Origin: JAMZMI01 sp963848175
GTDB taxonomy: Bacteria > Bacteroidota > Bacteroidia > Cytophagales > Cyclobacteriaceae
Assembly (NCBI GenBank): GCA_963848175.1
Contig: CAWKCO010000009.1
Coordinates: 1-64,000 of the forward strand
Direction: 5' to 3'
Length of the DNA stretch: 64,000 nt
Shown: piece by piece, positions 1-8,795 of the stretch
Layout: each line of letters begins with the position of its first letter
Position numbering within the stretch: the first letter of the stretch is position 1
Position numbers and translations under genes: made by a program
Notes under the pieces: model-generated
Databases searched by the model: none
Told to the model about the DNA's origin: nothing
Seen by the model: the letters and a program-made list of their open reading frames with translations, nothing else

Positions 1-161
1 TTGTCCCCATCAAAATCCACTTTGAGTTTGCCCGAAAAGTAATCGAATTGAATCTCATGCACGACGAGTGAAGAGTCTCGATAAAAAAATTGAGATATTT
101 TCTTTCCACATCCAGCCATCGTCACAGCAAGAATGAGAACAACGATGAGGCTTTTATTCAT
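1..161 (-). CDS. N-terminal part of a DUF4292-like outer-membrane lipoprotein (runs off the window)
   Basis: Only the first 53 codons are present. The product starts with MNKS, a hydrophobic stretch and a lipobox-like MAGC with Cys at residue 18, so it is probably a lipoprotein. The following residues (IQFDYFSGKLKVDFDGD) resemble the start of the DUF4292 family of LolA-like Bacteroidota lipoproteins. Its ATG overlaps the last codons of the upstream TPR gene (ATG at 161, TPR stop at 154-156), so the two are translationally coupled. The family name rests on a short stretch and on gene order (TPR protein followed by DUF4292 lipoprotein is a common Bacteroidota arrangement). Confidence 0.6.
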   Translation of the reverse strand, partial: MNKSLIVVLILAVTMAGCGKKISQFFYRDSSLVVHEIQFDYFSGKLKVDFDGD

Positions 162-1882
162 AGAGTGTTTTATCTGCAATTTTCTTTTCAATATTGGCAG
201 AAGCATCTTTCATCAGACTGGCTTTTTCCCATTGCGACAGCCTCTTCTATACGGCCAATTTTATACAGTACATCTCCATAATGCTCTATGATAGTGCCGT
301 CTTGATCTGTTTGGGCTGCTTTTTAAAAACTTTTCAGCCTCCTCATATTTACCCATCACATACAAAACCCAACCGTGCGTATCCAAGTAGGTAGCATTGT
401 CTGGATGCATTGCCACGAGTTGCGTAGACATGGTCAGTGCTTTATCTAAATGCTTCTTATCCAAACTCAAAAAATAACTGTAGTTATTGAGCACATGATC
501 ATTGGATGGATCGTACTTGAGTGCAGACTCATACGCTTCAAAAGACTTGTGTTGATCTTTTAGACTATTGTAAGCATCGCCCATTTGTCCATAAAATATG
601 GTTAACAGACTGGCCTCTTTAGAATACTTAGTGCCCATCTTGAGCATTTCCACAGCCCGTTTATAGTCTTTTTTGATCATGTGGCCTGTACCAGCAAAAT
701 AATAGACAATGGCCTGATTGGGAAAATACTCTAACGCCTGATCAGCGTGCAAAATCAAACCATCGTATTGATTGAGCTCAGCTTCTATATTGAGTATGTT
801 TTGCCATACATCAAAGTGATTTGGGTCAATCGCTATTGCTTGTAGGTAATGCTTTTTTGCCAACTCCTTTTTTTCCATTCGGTAAAAAACATCTGCTGCA
901 TAGGCTTGTGGTTCATACTGCGCAGGAAACTCATCAGCCAAAGACTTTGCCATCTTCACTACATCGTCAAACTGCTCTGGTGAAATGGCAAAATCCATAT
1001 ATCCATTCAGCAATTGCATTTTGGTTTTGTAATCAACACCATCTGACAAAAGCTTCTTCCGTGATCTTCATCGCCGCTTCCGTATCACCCTCTTTCAGTG
1101 CTATTTTGCTTTTCAGCAAATAGGTGTGAATATCTCTGAAGGCATCTGGTTCAGGCGAAGCTTCGCTTTCTCGGTTTTCCCTGCGCTGATCAGAAACTCT
1201 GCAAGCTCAATGGTATAGCGATTGTTTCCTGGATTTTCAGCTATGAGCTGATCCCAGTCGGCTAATAGCCCTTCAAAGTCTCTGTTCTTAATATAGATTT
1301 TTTGCTTCTCGCGAAGCACCATTTCATTCAAACCAAAAAGTTCTTCTGCTTTACGGTATGTAGTCAGAGCTTTTTCATCCTCACCTAAAAATTGATATAA
1401 AATCGCCAGATCAAAAAGATACGAATCTGCTTCTGGCAGCTTTTCGATCATTTCAGCATACAGCTCTGCTGACTTTTCAAACTCGCCCAAAGACTTGTAT
1501 ATCTCTGCTGTTTGCAGATAATAATACATATTGGTGCGATCAGAATCCAAAGAGGCCTTGGAATAAACGAGTGCCTCAGCTGATCTTCCCAGTTTTCGCA
1601 AAATCTCCGCCATCTTGAATTTGGCAGCTCCATTGTCAGGGTTCATATCGAGAGCTACTTTAAACAACTCCATGGCCTTGGCCGGATTGTCTAGCAAAAG
1701 CTGTTTTTCAGCCTCAATGATCGTAGACTCCAACTTCACCTGCATCTCATCCGAAAATGATGAGACAATTCCTTTTGCTCGGTTTTGTTCTGCTTCTCAC
1801 GCTTCGACTTTTTCTTTTTTTGAGAAAAAGCAGGGTGAAAAACAAGTGAAAATAAAATGGCTAAAACAAAAACTACTCTCAT
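154..1882 (-). CDS. Exported TPR-repeat protein, frame broken by about five indels
   Basis: Read across frames, this is one protein of about 575 residues. It has a signal peptide (MRVVFVLAILF... ending near AFSQ), a Lys-rich linker, then tetratricopeptide repeats to the C-terminus, which ends IADKTLYE. The frame changes near 1773, 1134, 1049, 322 and 233. Three or four of these lie in short A or T runs, and the peptide resumes in register each time. The reconstructed end (IIEHYGDVLYKIGRIEEA) is a good TPR helix. The start at 1882 is 5 nt downstream of the nucleotidyltransferase stop, and the end overlaps the next lipoprotein gene. It likely acts as a periplasmic scaffold for envelope assembly. 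A genuine pseudogene is possible, but clean resumption favours sequence error. Confidence 0.75.
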
Positions 1883-1886
1883 ATTT

Positions 1887-2888
1887 CTATCCCTTCGATT
1901 CAGTGTAATCTCCCAAACTTACGTTGTTGGGGGTACGCTCGATTTTGGCAAAATTGCCAATCATCGAGTCTGTGAGGTTAACGTTCTGCAAATTAACATT
2001 ATTTTGAATCAAAGAATTCGAGATGACAGAGCTAAAAACCTGACCATCAACTCCGATGCTAACTCCTGGGCCAACGACACTGTTTTCGATCCGAGTATTT
2101 TCACCCACAAAAACTGGAGGAATTAAAACGGAATTCACCACCTTGGCTGTGGCAGCAACTTGATTTTCTTTTAGAAAGCCCAAGTAGCGGCTGTTAGATT
2201 GTACGGTAATAGTTTTATTTCCACAGTCCAGCCATTCATCTACTTTACCAGCAGTAAATTTCACGCCTGCTTGTTTCAGATTTTCCAGTGCAGTGGTGAG
2301 CTGATATTCGCCACTCGCCATAATTTTATTGTCGATGATCTGCTTGAGCTCTTCTCGCAGCGCATCTCCATCCTTGAAATAATAGATACCTATGATCGCA
2401 AGATCTGAAACGGGAGTTTTAGGCTTTTCCACAAATTTGGTAATAACACCCTGCTCGTCTAGCTGCACCACCCCAAATGCACTCGGATCTTCCACCTGTT
2501 TTACCCAGATAATGCCGTCATCGTTGGTGTTGAGTGTGAAATTGGCTTGAAAAAGCGTATCTGCAAAGGCAATGGTCACCTTCCCATTGAGCAAAGGCTC
2601 TGCACAGTAGACAGCATGTGCTGTGCCTAGTGCTTCCTTTTGATAAAAGATATGTCCTTCGGCTCCCACTTCCGCGGCAATGGCTTTCAGATTCGCCTCC
2701 ACTTCCGCACCAAAATCACCAATAATAAACCCTATATGCTTAATAGGTTCAGGTGTGACTTTAGCGATATCTTCCACCAATCTTTGAACGATCGGTTTTC
2801 CTGCAATAGGTATAAGTGGCTTAGGTGTGGTAAGTGTATGTGGCCTGAGGCGTTTACCCATCCCGGCCATGGGAATAATTAGGTTCAT
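1887..2888 (-). CDS. Sugar-phosphate nucleotidyltransferase with C-terminal beta-helix
   Basis: 333 residues. The N-terminus carries the nucleotidyltransferase signature MAGMGKRLRP (residues 7-16) followed by TPKPLIPI (22-29), which bind the NTP and sugar phosphate. FADT near residue 110 provides the metal-binding Asp. The last ~90 residues have hexapeptide-like turns (VVNSVLIPPVFVG, IENSVVGPGVSIG) typical of a left-handed beta-helix. The family makes NDP-sugars (RmlA/GlmU-like, COG1208); the exact sugar cannot be read from sequence. It sits between a flippase and a TPR gene in a minus-strand envelope operon, which fits a role in surface glycan synthesis. Confidence 0.85.
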   Translation of the reverse strand: MNLIIPMAGMGKRLRPHTLTTPKPLIPIAGKPIVQRLVEDIAKVTPEPIKHIGFIIGDFGAEVEANLKAIAAEVGAEGHIFYQKEALGTAHAVYCAEPLLNGKVTIAFADTLFQANFTLNTNDDGIIWVKQVEDPSAFGVVQLDEQGVITKFVEKPKTPVSDLAIIGIYYFKDGDALREELKQIIDNKIMASGEYQLTTALENLKQAGVKFTAGKVDEWLDCGNKTITVQSNSRYLGFLKENQVAATAKVVNSVLIPPVFVGENTRIENSVVGPGVSIGVDGQVFSSVISNSLIQNNVNLQNVNLTDSMIGNFAKIERTPNNVSLGDYTESKG

Positions 2889-2967
2889 AGTGTTTAGTTA
2901 AGGAGCTCCCCAGTAGAGCTTTCAATTGTTTGAATATTTCAGGTCGCTACGTTTGGTAGTCAACCCT

Positions 2968-4458
2968 TTACTTCTTTCTCGGTAGTTTTATTGTGCCCGT
3001 TCGAATATCTAAAAGCCAGACTAGTCCGACGAAAATGGTCAGAAATCCAGTGGCTATCAAGTATTTAAAATACCCCTCGAAACGGCAAAAATAGAACGTG
3101 GTTATTAATCCCCCTGTTAAAAAGAGATAAAAACTGTCTTTGGCCAAATAATACGGCACGTGATAATGACGCTGGCCAAGCACGTAGCTCACGACTACCA
3201 TGATAAAATAAGTAGCAAAACTCGTGATCGCACTGCCCATATAGCCAATGAGCGGAATCAATAGAATATTAAGCATAATCGTGATTACTGCTCCTCCCAG
3301 AGTAATCCACGCGCCATATCCCGTTTTGTCTGTGAGTTTGTACCAAACGGAAAGGTTATAATAAATTCCCAAAAACAATCCTCCGCCCAAAAGCCAAGGC
3401 ACAATACCCAAACCCGTCAGGTATCGAGGGTCTCTCAAAAATATAGGTGCCAATTCATCTAAAAACAAAGAGATGAACAGCCATGAAAAAGAACCAAAAA
3501 TCACAAATCCGTGCATCACATCCGCAAAAAGCTTGGTGGAGTTTTCTTCCTTACTCTTAGAAAAAAAGAAAGGCTCGAAGGCATATCTAAACGCCTGCAC
3601 AGCCAAAGTCATAAAGACTGAAATCTTATAACACGCACCGAAAATTCCTAAAATCTCCAAGTTGGTTTGATTCGGGTAAAAGCTTTCGGGCAGCAAATAC
3701 TTAAGCATGGCACGGGAGAGCATCTCGTTGGTAACACCAGCTAAACCCATCACCATGAGCGGTGCAGCATAAGCGATCATCCAGCGCCATTCCTTTCCTA
3801 AGGTGAACTTTAACTTTCGGAAATAATTGAAGAATAAGATTAGAAAAAGGGCATTCGCTAAAAGGTTGGAGAGAAACACATATCCGACTCCTACATTTTC
3901 ATCGTAAATCCAACCAAAAACACTGCCATAACCTGACGCTATCAACCAAGGACACAGAAGCAAGAAGAACAGGTTGAGACCAATATTTACTCCAATGTTG
4001 CTCAGTTTGAAGACGGCAAATTTGAGTGCTTTTTTTTCTAATCTCAGTCTAGCAAACGGTACCGCCACGATGGCATCTATGCCTAGGATGAGCGCCAACC
4101 ATTTGATATAGATACCCTGATCAGGATAGTCAAGTAAAAGTGCAATTGCATCTGCTCCGAAGAAGAGTAAACCGCTGAAAATTACTGAGGAAAAAAGCAG
4201 GCTCGTTTGGGCAATATTATAGAATTTCTCTTCCTCTTCGCCTTTGGTGGCAAACCTGAAATATGCCGTCTCAAAACCGTAGGTATAGATGATATTGAGG
4301 AAAGCGACATAAGCATACAGTTCCGTGACCACTCCGTATTCTCCCGGGCTGAAAACAGCGGTATACAAGGGCACAAGAAGATAATTGAGTACCCTCCCGA
4401 GCACACTACTCACGCCATAGACGACAGTCTGACTGGCCAGTTGCCTGATTTGACCCAA
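2968..4458 (-). CDS. Polysaccharide/lipid-linked oligosaccharide flippase (MOP superfamily)
   Basis: 496 residues with about 12-14 predicted membrane segments and an N-terminus (LASQTVVYGVSSVLGRVLNY) typical of Wzx-type exporters. These flip undecaprenyl-linked glycans across the inner membrane. The start is a TTG at 4458, one nucleotide after the stop of the enoyl-CoA hydratase gene, with AGGAG about eight bases upstream, so initiation is probably coupled. Its neighbours, a sugar nucleotidyltransferase and envelope proteins, support a surface glycan role. The substrate is unknown. A peptidoglycan lipid II flippase role is less likely, because MurJ proteins have a different N-terminal pattern. 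Confidence 0.85.
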   Translation of the reverse strand: MGQIRQLASQTVVYGVSSVLGRVLNYLLVPLYTAVFSPGEYGVVTELYAYVAFLNIIYTYGFETAYFRFATKGEEEEKFYNIAQTSLLFSSVIFSGLLFFGADAIALLLDYPDQGIYIKWLALILGIDAIVAVPFARLRLEKKALKFAVFKLSNIGVNIGLNLFFLLLCPWLIASGYGSVFGWIYDENVGVGYVFLSNLLANALFLILFFNYFRKLKFTLGKEWRWMIAYAAPLMVMGLAGVTNEMLSRAMLKYLLPESFYPNQTNLEILGIFGACYKISVFMTLAVQAFRYAFEPFFFSKSKEENSTKLFADVMHGFVIFGSFSWLFISLFLDELAPIFLRDPRYLTGLGIVPWLLGGGLFLGIYYNLSVWYKLTDKTGYGAWITLGGAVITIMLNILLIPLIGYMGSAITSFATYFIMVVVSYVLGQRHYHVPYYLAKDSFYLFLTGGLITTFYFCRFEGYFKYLIATGFLTIFVGLVWLLDIRTGTIKLPRKK

Positions 4459-4459
4459 G

Positions 4460-5245
4460 TTATTCTCCTTTAAAATTCGGGGTTCGCTTTTCTACAAATG
4501 CGCTGGCACCTTCTTTGAAGTCTTCTGTACCGCAACAGCGAGCAAATGCATTGGCCTCTGCTTGATAGCCGTCTTCTCCCTTGGCATAAAAAGCATTCAC
4601 ACAGTCAATAATCAGACTGGTAGCTATGGGTGCTTTAGAGATAATTTTTTCTAAAATTTCTTTGGCTTTCGCCAATGCGGCAGTTTTATCTTCGGCTAGA
4701 TGGTTACTTAGGCCAAAGGCCAGAGACTGCTCTGCAGAGATCATATTGCCAGTCATAAGGTATTCGTATGCCCTCCCCTTGCCAATGAGCTGCGTCATGC
4801 GCTGCGTACCACCATAGCCAGGGATAATGCCAAGATTTACTTCTGGCTGAGCAAATTGAGCGCTTTTAGTACTCACTCTCATGTGACACGCCATGGCCAA
4901 TTCACATCCTCCCCCTAACGCATAGCCATTGACTACTGCAATAATAGGCGTATGACAATTTTCTATCAATTGAAATATCTCCTGACCATCCTCGGCAAAC
5001 TTGCGGGCGTTCATCTCATTGAGCGTAGCAAACTCCGTAATGTCAGCGCCTGCCACAAATGCCTTTTCTCCAGCGCCTGTGAGGATTACACCTTGGATAT
5101 CCTTGTCGTCATATACGGACTGGATGGTCTCTCTGATCTCCGCAAGCGTGTCAAAGTTGAGTGCATTGAGCTTGTTTTCGCGGCTGATAGTAATGGTAAG
5201 TATGGAGTCTTCTGTAGTGAGTTCCAAATTTTTTAAATCTGCCAT
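4460..5245 (-). CDS. Enoyl-CoA hydratase/isomerase (crotonase family)
   Basis: 261 residues from the ATG at 5245 (MADLKNLELT), the usual family length. A 19-codon upstream extension is in frame but has no crotonase similarity and is left out. Hallmarks: ENKLNALN near the N-terminus, the oxyanion-hole segment AFVAGADI, GYALGGGCELAMAC with the first catalytic Glu, and PEVNLGIIPGYGGTQRM with the second. The enzyme hydrates trans-2-enoyl-CoA in fatty acid or amino acid catabolism. It is the first gene of the minus-strand cluster leading into the flippase, though its metabolic link to that cluster is unclear. Confidence 0.9.
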   Translation of the reverse strand: MADLKNLELTTEDSILTITISRENKLNALNFDTLAEIRETIQSVYDDKDIQGVILTGAGEKAFVAGADITEFATLNEMNARKFAEDGQEIFQLIENCHTPIIAVVNGYALGGGCELAMACHMRVSTKSAQFAQPEVNLGIIPGYGGTQRMTQLIGKGRAYEYLMTGNMISAEQSLAFGLSNHLAEDKTAALAKAKEILEKIISKAPIATSLIIDCVNAFYAKGEDGYQAEANAFARCCGTEDFKEGASAFVEKRTPNFKGE

Positions 5246-5420
5246 GTGTCTTGGTTGAAGGTTTTGGTGGCTGAAAGAAACAGAAAATTTAGACCATGTC
5301 AAATGATTTTTGGAAATAAGGGGGCGAATGTGCTCCTTACCTGTTCAAATATTAGCACTATTTATTCCCTTTAAAAAAAGAAAACCCGCAATTCCCCATA
5401 CTTCTACCTACATTTACACC

Positions 5421-5675
5421 ATGACAGAATTTGCAGCGTATTTAACAGGGAAGAAAATTGATCCAGAAAAATTTGAAAAGGGTGACCCTTCCACTTATGC
5501 GGAGTACCAAAGTCAGTTTGCAGAGATGCATCCAGCAAGCTTCACTTCTCAAAAACTTTTTATAATCAACAATCTGCGCATAAGCTACCCTATCACCAAT
5601 GAGCATGGAGAAGTAGAACCTTCCGTATCACGATCTTCTAAACCTGCTTACCCAAGGCCAAGACCAAAGGTTTAA
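5421..5675 (+). CDS. Small hypothetical protein, 84 residues
   Basis: An 84-residue frame starting MTEFAAYLTGKKIDP, charged at the N-terminus and ending in a Pro/Arg-rich tail (KPAYPRPRPKV). I do not recognise the family. An upstream in-frame ATG at 5310 would add 37 residues that read like non-coding sequence, so the ATG at 5421 is preferred. The gene lies alone between the divergent echA operon and the convergent AAA ATPase gene. There is no signal peptide or membrane segment. The composition is like that of a real gene, and the N-terminal sequence looks structured. Confidence 0.6.
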   Translation: MTEFAAYLTGKKIDPEKFEKGDPSTYAEYQSQFAEMHPASFTSQKLFIINNLRISYPITNEHGEVEPSVSRSSKPAYPRPRPKV

Positions 5676-5697
5676 CACATCACACTTGTAATTAGGA

Positions 5698-6816
5698 CTA
5701 GAGGACTACAAATTCCCTAAAATTTGAAGGTGTAATCACCATGCCTTCTGCCTCGTAAGCTTGGATGAAAGTCTTAGGAAGCTTCACGGACTTTTTGGCA
5801 TTCCATTTAAATTCATATCCGGTCACCTCTCCGTCTAGTTCTTCTACATAATCCACCTCCTGCTGCTGCTTGGTTCTCCAAAAATACATCTTGGAAAAGG
5901 TATTTTTGTAGCGGTTCTGTTTCACGCGCTCCGCAATAAGGAAGTTTTCCCAAAGTGCGCCCGTATCTGAGCGCAGCGCAAGACTCTTAAAATTGCCAAT
6001 GATCATATTTCTTAGTCCATTGTCATAGAAATAGATTTTTTTGTTGGACTTAATCTCGTTACGAAGGTTTGAGCTAAAACTATCAAGCTTGAAAACGACA
6101 TACCCATCACACAAAATATCGATATACTTACTGATCGTATTTTTGTCTACTCCTACCGTTTGAGCGAGTTCATTATAACTTACTTCGCTACCCATTTGCA
6201 ATGCCAAGGCCTGCACCAGCTTTTCCAATACCTCTGGTTTGCGAATGTCTGCCAAAGCCAAAATATCTCGATACAAATAGCTATTCATTAGTTCATTGAG
6301 AATTGGTCTTTCTTCTCCAGGATTATTGAGCACCTCTGGATAAAATCCATAAATCAATCTGTTTTCCAACTGTTGCTGACTGACAACATAGCCATGAAAA
6401 TCTTCATACTCTTCCCAGCTGATTGGCAGTAAAATATATTCCCATTTTCGTCCCGTAAGTGGCTCATTCAATTGATTGGAGATTTGAAAAGCAGAAGACC
6501 CACTCACTAGCAACTGTACTTGTTTGAATTGATCTGTGATGATTTTCATCGTGACACCTATGTTTTCAATTCGCTGAGCTTCATCCACGAATAAGGTATC
6601 ATGCGTGCCAATAATATTTCGAAGTTGCTCCGTACTCGGGTTGGTCAATAATTCACGAACGGTCGGATCATCGCCATCAAGAAAAAGGTATTTCTTCCCT
6701 TCGAGCAAGTTTCTTATGAGCGTAGTTTTTCCTACTTGGCGTGGACCTATCAACACCAACGCCTTGCCTTTGCCTAGCTTATTTTTAATCGCCTTCTCTA
6801 CAACTCGCAAATACAT
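5698..6816 (-). CDS. AAA ATPase with C-terminal DUF4143 domain
   Basis: 372 residues. Walker A GPRQVGKT lies at residues 24-31 and a Walker B-like LFVDEAQRI near 75-83. The C-terminal third has the DUF4143 pattern: a winged-helix-like region (YNELAQTVGVDKNTISKYI), then an endonuclease-like fold segment with WENF and WRTKQQQEVDYV. The family is widespread, often strain-variable, and has no settled function. The gene stands alone between convergent and unrelated genes. Its promoter region holds a 36-bp palindrome and a second half copy, described separately, which suggests self-regulation. Confidence 0.85.
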   Translation of the reverse strand: MYLRVVEKAIKNKLGKGKALVLIGPRQVGKTTLIRNLLEGKKYLFLDGDDPTVRELLTNPSTEQLRNIIGTHDTLFVDEAQRIENIGVTMKIITDQFKQVQLLVSGSSAFQISNQLNEPLTGRKWEYILLPISWEEYEDFHGYVVSQQQLENRLIYGFYPEVLNNPGEERPILNELMNSYLYRDILALADIRKPEVLEKLVQALALQMGSEVSYNELAQTVGVDKNTISKYIDILCDGYVVFKLDSFSSNLRNEIKSNKKIYFYDNGLRNMIIGNFKSLALRSDTGALWENFLIAERVKQNRYKNTFSKMYFWRTKQQQEVDYVEELDGEVTGYEFKWNAKKSVKLPKTFIQAYEAEGMVITPSNFREFVVL

Positions 6817-6834
6817 AACCCTTCATTAAGCCAT

Positions 6835-6842
6835 CAAAAATA
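6835..6842 (-). promoter_or_regulatory. Candidate -7 box (TATTTTTG) of the AAA ATPase gene
   Basis: Read on the minus strand, TATTTTTG matches the Bacteroidota consensus TAnnTTTG. It lies about 20 nt upstream of the ATG at 6816. A TTTTG element about 23 nt further upstream could serve as the -33 box. That element is inside the palindrome, so a protein bound there would cover the promoter. Confidence 0.45.
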
Positions 6843-6907
6843 TAACTTTTGGTGAATATAATCACCAAAAGTTATAACTATCGGTGAATACGATCACCAA
6901 AAGTCAT
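6841..6907. repeat. Palindrome plus partial tandem copy upstream of the AAA ATPase (operator candidate)
   Basis: Two 15-bp arms (6841-6855 and 6862-6876) are perfect inverted repeats around a 6-bp spacer. A second copy of the inner part (GGTGAAT, then ATCACCAAAAGT) follows at 6883-6907, giving a 32-bp direct repeat with the segment at 6851-6875. The elements lie over and just upstream of the presumed promoter. A dimeric DNA-binding protein is the simplest reader; the ATPase itself, which has a winged-helix-like segment, is one candidate. Confidence 0.7.
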
Positions 6908-7013
6908 GTTTTACCATGAATAAGCGATTCAGTGAAAGTGATTTCTAAAAAAAGGGAGGAGGAAACTAATGGCCTTTGGAAGGCTGGGTAATAAGATTAC
7001 GATGAAGGATGAA

Positions 7014-7907
7014 TTACTTTTCTACTGGTTCGGTTGAACTTTCTTTTTTGGAAGTGCCTTCCTTGGCCTTTTTCAAAGGACTTTCCTTTGAGGCTACCTT
7101 CTCATTGTTGTTTTCGTACAAGAACTCATTGATTCTTTTTCTCAGCTCCTGAGTAGAAAGGTTGTGAGACAACTGACCATTTTTCATCAATGAAATTTGT
7201 CCAGTCTCCTCGGAAACAACCAAAATCAACGCATCGGTATTTTCTGACATGCCAATGGCCGCTCGGTGACGCAAACCAAAATTAGCCGGCATATCTCGCT
7301 CCGTCACTGGCAAGATGCATCGAGCCGCAATGATTCTGTTGTCATAAACAATCACAGCTCCATCATGCAATGGACTGTATTTATTGAAAATAGAAAGCAA
7401 AAGGCGTTTTGAGAGAATCGCATCTAGCCTATCACCGGACTCTGCGTAAAACTTAAGTTCCGAATTTTTCGAGATCACAATCAATGCTCCTGTATTCGAT
7501 CCGCCGAGCGTTTTGCAAGCATCTATTAGCGGCGTGATCTCAGCACGTTGATATTTGCCGTTGGTACTCCAAATAGATTTGATACTATCCACCAAACTTC
7601 CATCATTGAATAAGCTAGTTCGGCCAACTAAGAGTAAAAATTTCCTGATTTCCTGCTGAAACAATACGATGACGGCAAGCACTCCAACCCCCATAAATTG
7701 ACCCAAAATATTTCCGAGCAGCTGCATTTTGGCGGCATTCACCACCAAGTAGACTAGGTAAAGGATTAAGAAACCAGAAAAAATCTTGAAGGCCACACTT
7801 CCTCGCATGAGCTTGTACACATGGTACAATAGCACTGCTACAAGTAAAATATCTAGGATATCTACACCTTTAATTTCTAAAAATCCGATGTTGTACCCTA
7901 AGATCAA
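7014..7907 (-). CDS. cdaA: Diadenylate cyclase CdaA (c-di-AMP synthase)
   Basis: 297 residues. Hydrophobic N-terminal segments (about residues 16-90) are followed by a DAC domain with the catalytic LHDGAVIV (DGA at 182-184) and LRHRAAIG (RHR at 213-215). These bind ATP and join two molecules into cyclic di-AMP at the inner membrane. The C-terminal ~35 residues are a Lys/Glu/Ser-rich tail. The ATG overlaps the stop of folP by 4 nt, so the two are co-translated. The folP-cdaA order is common in Bacteroidota. Confidence 0.93.
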   Translation of the reverse strand: MILGYNIGFLEIKGVDILDILLVAVLLYHVYKLMRGSVAFKIFSGFLILYLVYLVVNAAKMQLLGNILGQFMGVGVLAVIVLFQQEIRKFLLLVGRTSLFNDGSLVDSIKSIWSTNGKYQRAEITPLIDACKTLGGSNTGALIVISKNSELKFYAESGDRLDAILSKRLLLSIFNKYSPLHDGAVIVYDNRIIAARCILPVTERDMPANFGLRHRAAIGMSENTDALILVVSEETGQISLMKNGQLSHNLSTQELRKRINEFLYENNNEKVASKESPLKKAKEGTSKKESSTEPVEK

Positions 7908-8740
7908 TTTTTTAATAGTTTAATTAGTTTCACGGCCTCCACAGCCTCTTTCACGTCATGCACCCTTAAGATGGATGCTCCTTTGAGCAAAGCTATGGTA
8001 TTTAGTACAGTTGTGCCATTCAAAGCTTTGTCTGGCTCGATGTTTAACGGCTTATATATCATAGATTTCCTTGATAGTCCTACCAAAAGTGGTTTTCCGA
8101 TATGACCTAGAAACTGCAACTGCTCTAATAGTTGGAAGTTCTGACTCACATTCTTGGCAAACCCAAAACCCGGATCTAAAATCACATCTTTAACGCCAGC
8201 ATCTCCCAAATCTTTTACTTTTTTCAACAGCGCTTGCGTTACTTCTTTTACCACATCTTTATAATCGGATTTGGTGATCATATTTTGTGGCGTTCCTTTC
8301 ATGTGCATTGCAATGTACGGCACGTCAAGTTTTGCCACTGTTTCAAACATTTTGGCATCCAAATCGCCTCCTGAAATATCATTAACCACCGACGCTCCAT
8401 GATCAACAGCCGCTTTTGCCACACCACTTCTAAAGGTATCTACTGATATAATCAACTCAGGATATAAACGAGAAATTTCACGTATCGGATTTTTTACTCG
8501 ATCAATCTCCTCTTCTTCCGAAATATCTATGGCTTCTGGTCTAGAAGAATAACCTCCCACATCGATAAATGTTGCGCCATCTTCCACCATTCGCTCCACT
8601 TGTGCCAGCACCTCTCGCTCATTTGTCTTTCTGCTTCCGGCATAAAACGAATCTGGAGTCACATTCAATATGCCCATGATTTTAGGAGTTTCGAAATCAA
8701 TGAGATGTCCTTTGATATTGATGGTTTTCGGAATATTCAA
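7904..8740 (-). CDS. folP: Dihydropteroate synthase
   Basis: 278 residues, the full family length. Motifs in order: GILNVTPDSF (residues 23-32), GGYSSRPEA, VVNDISGG, YIAMHMKGTPQNM, ILDPGFGFAKN and LVGLSRKSM, which build the pterin and p-aminobenzoate sites of the TIM barrel. It joins dihydropterin pyrophosphate and p-aminobenzoate in folate synthesis and is the sulfonamide target. It is the first gene of the folP-cdaA pair and diverges from the DUF1599 gene. Confidence 0.95.
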   Translation of the reverse strand: MNIPKTINIKGHLIDFETPKIMGILNVTPDSFYAGSRKTNEREVLAQVERMVEDGATFIDVGGYSSRPEAIDISEEEEIDRVKNPIREISRLYPELIISVDTFRSGVAKAAVDHGASVVNDISGGDLDAKMFETVAKLDVPYIAMHMKGTPQNMITKSDYKDVVKEVTQALLKKVKDLGDAGVKDVILDPGFGFAKNVSQNFQLLEQLQFLGHIGKPLLVGLSRKSMIYKPLNIEPDKALNGTTVLNTIALLKGASILRVHDVKEAVEAVKLIKLLKN

Positions 8741-8746
8741 TTGTGT

Positions 8747-8754
8747 TAGATTTG
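8747..8754 (+). promoter_or_regulatory. Candidate -7 box (TAGATTTG) for the DUF1599-DoxX-aroK genes
   Basis: TAGATTTG matches the Bacteroidota -7 consensus TAnnTTTG exactly and lies 42 nt upstream of the proposed TTG start at 8796, within the folP/DUF1599 divergent gap. I see no clear -33 element. Confidence 0.4.
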
Positions 8755-8795
8755 TTGTATCAATAATTCAGATTCAATTTAAACCATTTGGCAAA

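Noticed and set aside
5310..5420. Upstream extension of the 84-residue gene
   Set aside because: The extra residues read like non-coding sequence; the ATG at 5421 gives a sensible protein.
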